Notes: generated from the letters alone by a model not told the origin. A DNA stretch of 5,186 nt from Hyphomicrobiales bacterium (GCA_003567055.1 PXAW01000170.1:1-5186); one strand, 5' to 3'. Counted from the first letter of the stretch, positions 1 through 5,186 are shown. Program-made: numbers and translations.

Positions 1-350
1 ACCGCACCATAGCCGTAATCCGCGCAGATCCGCGCGGCGCGCGCGAGTTCCGCCGGGTCCGACCCGCCGAGTTGCACGGCGACGGGATGCTCGGCCTGCG
101 AGAAGCCGAGCAGCCGTTCGCGCGGCCCGTGGATCACCGCCCCGGTCGTCACCATCTCGGTATAGAGAAGCGCCCGCCGCGACAGCACCCGGTGAAACGC
201 CCGGCAATGCCGGTCCGTCCAGTCCATCATGGGGGCGACGGAGAACCGCGCCGCGCGCGCGACATCCTGCGCCGTGACGCACGGCTGCGTGGCGCAGTGC
301 TGCGTGGCGTCTGCGATCTCCTCGTTCTGCTTTGCGAACGGCGCGTGCAT
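1..350 (-). CDS. dusA: tRNA-dihydrouridine(20/20a) synthase DusA, N-terminal part (3' end beyond left edge)
   Basis: This is an FMN enzyme that uses NADPH to reduce uridine to dihydrouridine in the tRNA D-loop; it acts in the cytoplasm. The reverse strand gives 116 codons with no stop before the left edge. Residues 36-46 read RFSVAPMMDWT, followed by DRHCRAF, LLYTEMVTTGAVIHG (about 61-75) and HPVAVQLGGSDP (about 88-99). This is the characteristic DusA N-terminal barrel with its FMN-binding start, very close to E. coli DusA as I remember it. The catalytic cysteine (in the NxGCPS region) would lie just past the window. The ATG at 350 is the only upstream ATG, because an in-frame TGA lies three codons before it; GAGGAA sits 11 bases upstream. 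About 35 residues precede the conserved core, including a short ATQHC-ATQPC tandem. An internal start nearer the core (M41/M42) would cut into conserved sequence, so the long form is preferred. The gene follows the methyltransferase on the same strand after 92 bases. Confidence 0.95.
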   Translation of the reverse strand, partial: MHAPFAKQNEEIADATQHCATQPCVTAQDVARAARFSVAPMMDWTDRHCRAFHRVLSRRALLYTEMVTTGAVIHGPRERLLGFSQAEHPVAVQLGGSDPAELARAARICADYGYGA

Positions 351-422
351 CGCTGATCAGCTTCCTCGGTTGCGCGGATACATGTGCATTTCAACGCCGC
401 TATGTGCCGGTTTTCGGTGGTC

Positions 423-442
423 GGGGCAACCGGTTTTGCCCC
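423..442 (-). terminator. Short hairpin directly after the methyltransferase stop codon (weak terminator candidate)
   Basis: GGGGCAA at 423-429 pairs perfectly with TTGCCCC at 436-442 across a 6-base loop, and the right arm abuts the stop codon (443-445) of the minus-strand methyltransferase. The stem is GC-rich, but no T-run follows it in the minus-strand direction, so it is not a classic intrinsic terminator. It may stabilise the mRNA 3' end, or transcription may continue into dusA. The 351-442 spacer otherwise shows no gene and no convincing promoter. Confidence 0.35.
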
Positions 443-1351
443 TCACTCCTGCGGCCCGGCCTTCTCGCCGGCGCTGAGCTCGACCGTGCCCAGCGCATCG
501 GCGAGGCGCATTTTCGCGGAGCCGGGGCGCAGCGGCTTTTGCTGGTTCTCGTGCGGGGACCAGCCGGAGAGCCAGATCAGCTCGAAGGTCGCGGGAATGC
601 GGCCATCCGGATCGGCGAAGCGTTCGGCATAGATCTGCGCGGCGCGCAGCATCAGAGCGCGCGTCACGGGCGTGCGGCGGCGGGCCAGCAGCGTGTTCGT
701 CATGCCCATGCGCCGAAGGTCCTGCATCAGCGCGAAGGCATTGTCGTAGCGCACGCGCAGGGTTTCGAGATCGGTGACGGGCAGCGCAAAACCGGCACGC
801 TGCATCAGAGCGCCGAGATCGCGCACATCGGCGAAGGGGGCGACGCGGGGGCTGAGCCCGCCCGTGAGCCCGCTCTCGGCCTCGGTCAGCGCGGTGCGCA
901 ATTCATGCAGCGTCGCACCGCCGAGGAGACAGCCGATGAACAGCCCGTCCGGCTTCAGGGCGCGCCTGATCTGGATCAGCGCGCCGGGCAGATCGTTCAC
1001 CGCATGCAGGGCGAGCAGCGACACGGCGAGATCGAAGCGCTCATGCGCGAAGGGCAGCGCCTCGGCATCGCCGATCACCGCATCGCCATTATCCCCCTGC
1101 TCGCGCGACAGCCCCGCCGGCGCCACCCGGAATACCGTCTGCGCATGCCCGCTCGCGCGCAGATGCCGCGCGACACCGGCATCCGGGCTCTCGATATCGA
1201 GGGCGAGGGCGAAATCGCGCATCACCGGCATCAGCCGCAGATCGAGATCCTCCAGCGCGTGGCGCAGCAGGAAATCCGCATAACCCTGTGCATGCGCCCG
1301 GGCGAGACGCCGGCGCACCAGATTGCGATCGAAGACGAGCGGTGAAGTCAT
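443..1351 (-). CDS. SAM-dependent methyltransferase-fold protein, BioC/NDUFAF5-like family
   Basis: This is a 302-residue class I methyltransferase-fold protein. Visible blocks are the N-terminal signature LVFDRNLVRRRLARA (5-19), IGDAEALPFAHERFDL (93-108), LLALHAVNDLPGAL (112-125), RALKPDGLFIG (130-140) followed by GGATLHELR, FADVRDLGALMQRAGF (173-188), and a C-terminal GWSPHENQQKPLRPGSAK (263-280). This pattern fits the alphaproteobacterial relatives of mitochondrial NDUFAF5, which hydroxylates an arginine of a complex I subunit; the bacterial proteins' role is not established. The glycine-rich SAM motif I is degenerate: LDIESPDAGVAR stands where DxGxGxG is expected, so methyl-transfer activity should not be assumed. 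The ATG at 1351 is preferred over a GTG at 1378 because family homology begins at TSPLVFDR. Neither start has a clear Shine-Dalgarno sequence. BioC itself (biotin pathway) is less likely, as no bio gene is nearby. Confidence 0.88.
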   Translation of the reverse strand: MTSPLVFDRNLVRRRLARAHAQGYADFLLRHALEDLDLRLMPVMRDFALALDIESPDAGVARHLRASGHAQTVFRVAPAGLSREQGDNGDAVIGDAEALPFAHERFDLAVSLLALHAVNDLPGALIQIRRALKPDGLFIGCLLGGATLHELRTALTEAESGLTGGLSPRVAPFADVRDLGALMQRAGFALPVTDLETLRVRYDNAFALMQDLRRMGMTNTLLARRRTPVTRALMLRAAQIYAERFADPDGRIPATFELIWLSGWSPHENQQKPLRPGSAKMRLADALGTVELSAGEKAGPQE

Positions 1352-1357
1352 GCAACC

Positions 1358-1386
1358 GATATGGCGCGAAAACGGCACGGCGTGAA
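1358..1386 (-). promoter_or_regulatory. Weak sigma70-like promoter candidate for the methyltransferase gene
   Basis: On the minus strand TTCACG (1381-1386) and CATATC (1358-1363) are 17 bases apart, matching the consensus at four and three positions. Transcription from it would begin about at the ATG at 1351, giving a leaderless message, which agrees with the absence of a Shine-Dalgarno sequence. Matches this weak occur by chance in GC-rich DNA. Confidence 0.2.
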
Positions 1387-1449
1387 GGGGGCAGTGAGGC
1401 GATCTGCGCGGGCCTGCGGGACGGAGCGCTGACCGGGCGCGGCTTCATG

Positions 1450-1479
1450 CCGGGAAGCATCATCGCAGCTGATGCCCGG
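1450..1479. repeat. Bulged inverted repeat in the divergent intergenic region (operator or hairpin candidate)
   Basis: GCATCA (1457-1462) pairs with TGATGC (1470-1475) across a 7-base loop. CCGG (1450-1453) pairs with CCGG (1476-1479) outside a 3-base GAA bulge. That makes ten base pairs in all, located between the two divergent transcription units and just upstream of the plus-strand promoter candidate. No T-run follows on either strand, so a terminator is unlikely; a regulator-binding site or a leader hairpin is possible. The remainder of 1352-1603 shows no recognisable gene, only a further 5-bp stem (CGCAG 1539-1543 / CTGCG 1549-1553). Confidence 0.3.
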
Positions 1480-1484
1480 AACCT

Positions 1485-1513
1485 TTGCCAGGGACTGGTG
1501 CTGGAACGATACG
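1485..1513 (+). promoter_or_regulatory. Weak sigma70-like promoter candidate for the cytochrome/amine dehydrogenase operon
   Basis: TTGCCA (1485-1490) matches five of six -35 positions. It is followed 17 bases later by GATACG (1508-1513), which matches only three of six -10 positions. It lies about 90 bases upstream of the ATG at 1604 and directly after the bulged inverted repeat. It is the best plus-strand candidate I can see in the region, but weak; an activator-dependent promoter would look similar. Confidence 0.25.
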
Positions 1514-1587
1514 GGCGCTTCAAGACGCGACCGTCTCACGCAGCGTCCCTGCGCTCGGGCCGTGATTCAACCTGCGCAGGATTTCCC

Positions 1588-1593
1588 GAGGGG
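1588..1593 (+). promoter_or_regulatory. Ribosome binding site fixing the triheme cytochrome start at 1604
   Basis: GAGGGG followed by AAA lies 10 bases before the ATG at 1604. That ATG opens directly into a signal peptide. The upstream in-frame ATG at 1472 would add 44 residues without signal-peptide character and falls inside the inverted repeat, so 1604 is the start. Confidence 0.7.
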
Positions 1594-1603
1594 AAACGGT
1601 CCG

Positions 1604-3043
1604 ATGCCGCGAAGCACGCGATTCCTGAAAGTGCAGTACCGGGCTTCGGCCCGCCTGGCCGCAGCTTTCGTGGCCCTGATGCTGGCCGGAAGCGGCTTCA
1701 GTGCGAGCGCAGAAACCCGTCCTTCCATACTCGAACAAGGCGAATATGTCGCGCGGGCCTCCGGCTGCATGTCCTGTCATGGCGAAGATCTGTCGGGCGG
1801 CTATCAGGTCGAGACCCCGATGGGCACGATCGTGGCCAGCAATATCAGCCCCTCGCGCGAATACGGGATCGGGGGCTATGACCGCGACGACCTCGCCGCT
1901 GTGCTGCGCCGTGGCGTCAGCCCGGATCGCCGGCTCTACCCGGCCATGCCCTATGCCTCGTATCGGGGCATGACCGACGCGGATATCGATGCCCTGTTCG
2001 TCTGGCTGCAGGATCAGCCCCCCGTCGAGGAAGCGCCCCTGCATCAGACCGACCTGCCGTTTCCCTTCAACATCCGCACCGGGGTGATCGCCTGGAACGC
2101 GCTGTTTCTGGGGTCGCGCGAACTCCCCACACCTGATGATCCGGTGCTGCGCCGGGGCGCCTATCTGGTCGATCATCTGGGCCATTGCGGTGAATGCCAC
2201 ACCCCGCGCAGCGACTTCTTCGCCATGCAGGACGACCGGTATCTGGCGGGCGCGGAGATCGACGGCTGGCTTGCGCCGAACCTCACCTCCGATCCCGTTT
2301 CAGGCATCGGGGCATGGTCCGACCAGGATCTGATCGACTATCTGAGCACGGGCCAGGCGGGCAACATCGTGCAGGCAGCCGGGCCGATGGCGGAATTCGT
2401 CCGCCACGGCACCAGTCATCTCGACGATGACGACCTTGTCGCGATGGTGGCTTACCTGAGAACGATCCCTGCGATCGATACCCGCGATCAGGACATCCCC
2501 CTCATCGTTCCGGCGGCAGAACGGGAGGATTCCCGGCACCATTACGGCCAGATCCGCGAGGAACTGCGCGTGGCGATGGCCCGGACGGATCTGACGGAGG
2601 CGGAGCGGCTCTTCGTCGGGCATTGCGCCGCCTGCCACGGCGTCACCGGTCAGGGTCAGCCGCAGGCGTTCTATCCGCCACTCGTCCAGAATGCCGCCCT
2701 GCGCCGCGCGGATTCGAGAAATCTGGTGCAGGTCCTCCTGCACGGCGTGCCGGCGGGCAAACTCTACCGCATGCCCGCCATGCCGGGCTTTGCCGACGAA
2801 CTGAGCAACGACGAAATCGCCATGCTGGCAAACTACACCCGCGCGACATTCGGCGGGCGGCAGGACAGCGATCTGACCGCCGGGGATGTCATTCGCATCC
2901 TCGCCCCCGATGACGCGATGCCGACGCCCTTGCGCATTCTGCAAGTGGCGGCATGGATCGGGCTGGTCGGGCTCTTCGTGATCGTATCCCTGCTGATCTG
3001 GTGGCTGGTCCGGCGGAGACGGCACAAGCGGCAGGAGGCCTGA
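1604..3043 (+). CDS. Membrane-anchored triheme cytochrome c (alcohol/gluconate dehydrogenase cytochrome-subunit type)
   Basis: This is a 479-residue electron-transfer protein with three cytochrome c domains. A Sec signal peptide spans 1-36 (basic N-region, hydrophobic ARLAAAFVALMLAG, likely cleavage after ASA). Haem-binding CxxCH motifs are CMSCH (55-59), CGECH (195-199) and CAACH (341-345). Likely axial methionines are M115 in PAMPY, M262 in GPMAEF and M393 in MPGF. A single hydrophobic helix at about 446-469 is followed by an Arg/Lys-rich tail, giving haems in the periplasm and the C-terminus inside. Length and spacing of the three haem domains fit the cytochrome subunits of membrane-bound alcohol, gluconate and aldehyde dehydrogenases, which pass electrons to ubiquinone or an oxidase. 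Here the next gene is a flavin amine-oxidase-type protein, starting only 3 bases after the stop, so I infer that this is its membrane-side electron acceptor. It is first in the operon. The family call is firm; the partner is inferred. Confidence 0.93.
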   Translation: MPRSTRFLKVQYRASARLAAAFVALMLAGSGFSASAETRPSILEQGEYVARASGCMSCHGEDLSGGYQVETPMGTIVASNISPSREYGIGGYDRDDLAAVLRRGVSPDRRLYPAMPYASYRGMTDADIDALFVWLQDQPPVEEAPLHQTDLPFPFNIRTGVIAWNALFLGSRELPTPDDPVLRRGAYLVDHLGHCGECHTPRSDFFAMQDDRYLAGAEIDGWLAPNLTSDPVSGIGAWSDQDLIDYLSTGQAGNIVQAAGPMAEFVRHGTSHLDDDDLVAMVAYLRTIPAIDTRDQDIPLIVPAAEREDSRHHYGQIREELRVAMARTDLTEAERLFVGHCAACHGVTGQGQPQAFYPPLVQNAALRRADSRNLVQVLLHGVPAGKLYRMPAMPGFADELSNDEIAMLANYTRATFGGRQDSDLTAGDVIRILAPDDAMPTPLRILQVAAWIGLVGLFVIVSLLIWWLVRRRRHKRQEA

Positions 3044-3046
3044 ACC

Positions 3047-4642
3047 ATGACACCCTTTCACCCGAGCCGACGTCAATTGCTGGCCATGATCGGGCGGGTC
3101 GCCGGTGCGGGCGCGATGTATCAGGCCATGACCAGCCTCGGCTTCGCGGCGGAATCCGGCTATACCGGCGAGGTCGCCCTGCAGGGACCGCGCCGGGGAC
3201 GGCGTGTCCTGATCCTCGGCGCCGGCATTGCCGGCATGGCCGCCGCCTACGAGATGCGCCGCGCCGGCTACGAGGTGAAGATCCTCGAATACCAAGACCG
3301 CAGTGGCGGCCGATGCCTGACCCTGCGCGGCGGTGACCGCTATACCGAGATGGGCGGACACGAGATCGCCTGCGATTTCGAGGGGGACGGCTTCTTCAAT
3401 CCGGGCCCATGGCGCCTGCCGGTGCATCACCGGGCCGTGTTCGATTATTGCCGCAAGCTCGGCGTGCAGGTGAACCCCTTCATCATGAAGAACAACAAGG
3501 CCTATCTGCACTCGGACAGCGCCTTCGGCGGGCGGCCCCAGCGCATCGGCCATGTCGAAAAGGACATGCGCGGACACGTCTCCGAATTGCTGGCGAAATC
3601 GCTGAACCAGGGCGCGCTGGACGGTGCCGTCACCGCCGAGGATCGCGAGATGCTGCTGGAGGGGCTCAAGGGCTGGGGCGTTCTCGACAGGCATTACGCC
3701 TATCGTGCGAGCGACGATGTCGGCGGGGTCCGCGGCTGGGATATCCGCCCCGGCGGCGGCCTGATGCCGGAAAAACGCCCCTCCGAGCCGGTCGATCTGT
3801 CGGCGCTGCTGCAATCGGGGCTGTGGGAACAGCTGTTCGGCTTCAACAGCTACAGTTTCGAGCCGCCCATGTTCGAGCCGGCGGGCGGCATGGATGCGAT
3901 CACGGACGCTTTCGCGCGCGAGGTATCCGACGTCATCCAGCTCAACGCCCGCGTCATCAGGATTGCGCAGGGCGAGGCCGGTGTCACCGTCACCTATGAG
4001 GATGGCGATCAGGGCGGAGCCGTGCGCGAGGAAACGGCAGATTGGTGCATCTGCACCATCCCGCTCTCGGTTCTGGTGCAGCTCGAGGTCGATTGCTCGG
4101 ACGCGCTGCGCAAGGCGATAGCAGCCGTGCCCTATGCCTCCGCCTTCAAGGTCGCGCTGGAGTTCCGGCGCCGGTTCTGGGAGCAGGATGACGAGATCCT
4201 CGGTGGTATCAGCTATACCGACCTGCCGCTGGTGCAGATCGCCTATCCGAGTTACGGCTTCCTCTCGGATGGACCGGCGGTGTTGCAGGCCGCCTATGAC
4301 ACGGCGACGGTCGGGCGCAACTTCACCTATTCCTGGTCGACGATGACGCCGCAGGAGCGCATCGATGCCGCCCTCGCACTGGGCCGCCGGATCCACCCGC
4401 AATATGACGCCGAATTCATGTCCGGCACCTCATGGGTCTGGCACCGCGTGGATTGGTCCCTGGGTTGCTACGGGCAATGGACCGAAGAATTGCGCGACGC
4501 GCATTACACGACCCTGTGCGAAATCGACAACCGGCTGGTTCTGGCGGGCGAGCATTGCTCGCATATCCCTGCATGGCTGGAGGGATCGCTGCTATCGGCA
4601 CTGGATGCGATCAAGCGCCTCGATCAAAGGGAGAACGCTTGA
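3047..4642 (+). CDS. Tat-exported flavin amine oxidase-family protein, probable cytochrome-linked amine/amino-acid dehydrogenase
   Basis: This is a 531-residue FAD enzyme of the monoamine/L-amino-acid oxidase superfamily, which oxidises C-N bonds to imines. The N-terminus has SRRQLL (7-12), a twin-arginine motif, then a weakly hydrophobic stretch ending near FAA (33-35), so export of the folded flavoprotein is likely. FAD-binding features are VLILGAGIAGMAAAYE (54-69) with GxGxxG at 58-63, E81, SGGR (86-89), EMGG (101-104), and the C-terminal LVLAGEHCS (497-505) with PAWLEGS (508-514). K368 in AFKVALEF aligns with the lysine near flavin N5 in this superfamily. SLGCY (471-475) resembles the covalent-FAD pentapeptide of monoamine oxidase, with C474 27 residues before the glycine of LAGE. 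AGGAGG lies 8 bases before the ATG. Cytochrome c genes on both sides suggest that haem, not oxygen, is the electron acceptor, as in nicotine dehydrogenase NicA2 with its cytochrome CycN. The substrate is unknown; an ordinary oxidase remains possible. Confidence 0.9.
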   Translation: MTPFHPSRRQLLAMIGRVAGAGAMYQAMTSLGFAAESGYTGEVALQGPRRGRRVLILGAGIAGMAAAYEMRRAGYEVKILEYQDRSGGRCLTLRGGDRYTEMGGHEIACDFEGDGFFNPGPWRLPVHHRAVFDYCRKLGVQVNPFIMKNNKAYLHSDSAFGGRPQRIGHVEKDMRGHVSELLAKSLNQGALDGAVTAEDREMLLEGLKGWGVLDRHYAYRASDDVGGVRGWDIRPGGGLMPEKRPSEPVDLSALLQSGLWEQLFGFNSYSFEPPMFEPAGGMDAITDAFAREVSDVIQLNARVIRIAQGEAGVTVTYEDGDQGGAVREETADWCICTIPLSVLVQLEVDCSDALRKAIAAVPYASAFKVALEFRRRFWEQDDEILGGISYTDLPLVQIAYPSYGFLSDGPAVLQAAYDTATVGRNFTYSWSTMTPQERIDAALALGRRIHPQYDAEFMSGTSWVWHRVDWSLGCYGQWTEELRDAHYTTLCEIDNRLVLAGEHCSHIPAWLEGSLLSALDAIKRLDQRENA

Positions 4643-4643
4643 G

Positions 4644-5123
4644 ATGCAACGGCAAACACTCATTGTCCTCGCCGCGCTCACCCTGCTGACGACCGCCGCC
4701 CCGGCACAACAGGACGCACCCCCGGCACAGACCGAGCCGCAGGCGCAGGCCCCGCAACAGGCACAGGCGATCGACACGCTGCTGTCGCGGTTCTCCGATA
4801 ATCCCGACCGCTTCACCCAGACCGATGGCGAGGCGCTCTATCGGACCACCTGTCAGGCCTGCCATATGGAGGACGGGAAGGGAGCTGCGGGCGCGGGCGC
4901 GCATCCGCCGCTCGCCGGCAATCCCAAGCTGATGTCGAAACACTTCCTGGCCGGCGTGATACTTACCGGATATCACGGAATGCCGCGCTTCGGGGACCAG
5001 ATGTCGGACGAGCAGATCGCCGCGGTGACGAATTACGTGCGCAGCAATTTCGGCAACGATTTTCCCGACCCGATCACCCCGGACGAGGTCTCCCGCCTGC
5101 GCCCGCAGGAGAACGGGGATTGA
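4644..5123 (+). CDS. Small periplasmic monoheme cytochrome c
   Basis: This is a 159-residue class I cytochrome c. Residues 1-21 form a Sec signal peptide (TLIVLAALTLLTTAAPA, cleavage after APA). A linker rich in Pro, Gln and Ala follows (about 22-42), then one haem domain with CQACH at 70-74, PPLAGNP (88-94), and M113 in HGMPRFG as the likely sixth ligand, followed by the usual C-terminal helix (SDEQIAAVTNYVRSNF). There is no membrane helix, so the mature protein should be soluble in the periplasm. The ATG comes one base after the flavoprotein stop, with AAAGGGAG (4626-4633) 10 bases upstream, so translation is likely coupled. It could be the direct electron acceptor of the flavoprotein, shuttling to the triheme cytochrome or a terminal oxidase. 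That assignment rests on gene order alone. The longer in-frame extension upstream of 4644 overlaps the flavoprotein gene and is not real. Confidence 0.92.
   Translation: MQRQTLIVLAALTLLTTAAPAQQDAPPAQTEPQAQAPQQAQAIDTLLSRFSDNPDRFTQTDGEALYRTTCQACHMEDGKGAAGAGAHPPLAGNPKLMSKHFLAGVILTGYHGMPRFGDQMSDEQIAAVTNYVRSNFGNDFPDPITPDEVSRLRPQENGD
5107..5111 (+). promoter_or_regulatory. Shine-Dalgarno sequence supporting a TTG start at 5120
   Basis: AGGAG lies inside the 3' end of the small cytochrome gene, 8 bases before a TTG that overlaps its stop codon as TTGA (5120-5123). A strong site at ideal spacing inside a coding region argues that another gene begins here. Confidence 0.5.
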
Positions 5124-5186
5124 GCGCGCAGCCGGTGGCAGCAGCACGTGCCAGCACAGGTCCGCGGTTTTCACGCAGTTCGAAGG
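5120..5186 (+). CDS. Probable start of a fourth operon gene (partial, function not assignable)
   Basis: A frame opening with TTG at 5120 stays open to the right edge for 22 codons. It would begin MSAQPVAAARAS and end TGPRFSRSSK. Support comes from the AGGAG 8 bases upstream, the 4-base TTGA overlap with the preceding stop, and the same tight spacing as the other genes of the operon. A GTG at 5135 is an alternative start but lacks as good a ribosome site. There is no signal peptide in the part seen, so the product is probably cytoplasmic unless the leader lies further on. The fragment is too short to identify. The GPRFSRS stretch is loosely like the start of RidA-type imine deaminases, which would suit an amine-oxidising operon, but this is a guess. 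Confidence 0.42.
   Translation, partial: MSAQPVAAARASTGPRFSRSSK

Noticed and set aside
332..1345. A 337-codon plus-strand open frame opposite the methyltransferase gene
   Set aside because: It is antisense to a protein with clear family signatures and has low-complexity Arg/Gln/Ala composition without recognisable domains.
1472..1603. A 44-residue upstream extension of the triheme cytochrome from an ATG at 1472
   Set aside because: It would place a polar, Arg-rich stretch before the signal peptide, and the ATG at 1604 has a good ribosome binding site and leads directly into the signal peptide.
1288..1881. A 197-codon plus-strand frame that crosses the divergent spacer
   Set aside because: It overlaps the methyltransferase start and the triheme cytochrome's signal peptide and first haem domain in a different frame, and has no family features.
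2300..4402. A 700-codon open frame on the minus strand, antisense to the triheme cytochrome and flavoprotein genes
   Set aside because: It is a shadow of GC-biased third positions in two well-recognised plus-strand genes. Its translation is rich in Arg, His, Gly and Ala and shows no familiar motif, and it spans the junction of two real genes.
4365..4643. An N-terminal extension of the small cytochrome that overlaps the flavoprotein gene
   Set aside because: The region encodes the conserved FAD-binding C-terminus of the flavoprotein in another frame, and the signal peptide of the cytochrome begins at 4644.
5136..5153. TGGCA/TGCCA 5-bp stem enclosing the GCACGTGC palindrome after the last complete gene
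   Set aside because: The stem is short, has an 8-base loop and no T-run after it, and it falls within the probable next gene, so it is not called a terminator.
1..5186. tRNA or rRNA genes, CRISPR arrays, insertion sequences, attachment sites
   Set aside because: I saw no transposase-like frame, no regularly spaced repeat series and no tRNA-like or rRNA-like stretch. The small direct and inverted repeats present are those listed above.

Overview
The window is GC-rich, with dense coding and GC-biased third codon positions. It looks like chromosomal DNA of an alphaproteobacterium. The best taxonomic clue is the left-hand methyltransferase, whose N-terminus (LVFDRNLVRRRLARA) and C-terminus (GWSPHENQQKPLRPGSAK) resemble the alphaproteobacterial BioC/NDUFAF5-like family. 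The genus cannot be told from this sequence.

Layout. The left third is on the minus strand. It holds the first 116 codons of dusA (tRNA-dihydrouridine synthase, running off the left edge) and, upstream of it, a complete SAM-dependent methyltransferase gene at 443-1351. A gene-free divergent region at 1352-1603 contains a bulged inverted repeat and only weak promoter-like hexamers. From 1604 to the right edge, everything is on the plus strand and very tightly packed. The order is a membrane-anchored triheme cytochrome c (1604-3043), a flavin amine-oxidase-family protein with a twin-arginine leader (3047-4642), a small soluble monoheme cytochrome c (4644-5123), and the probable start of a fourth gene (TTG at 5120), which overlaps the third by 4 bases.

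How the genes work together. The plus-strand genes look like one operon for a periplasmic respiratory dehydrogenase. The flavoprotein would oxidise an unknown amine or amino acid and pass electrons to c-type haem rather than to oxygen. The small cytochrome is the likely mobile carrier, and the triheme cytochrome, anchored by one C-terminal helix, the likely membrane-side relay to quinone or an oxidase. The triheme subunit resembles those of alcohol and gluconate dehydrogenases, but its partner here is an amine-oxidase-type flavoprotein instead of a PQQ or GMC enzyme. The flavoprotein carries an SLGCY motif placed like the SGGCY pentapeptide whose cysteine binds FAD covalently in mitochondrial monoamine oxidases. 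The substrate cannot be determined from this window. The left-hand housekeeping genes appear functionally unrelated to the operon.
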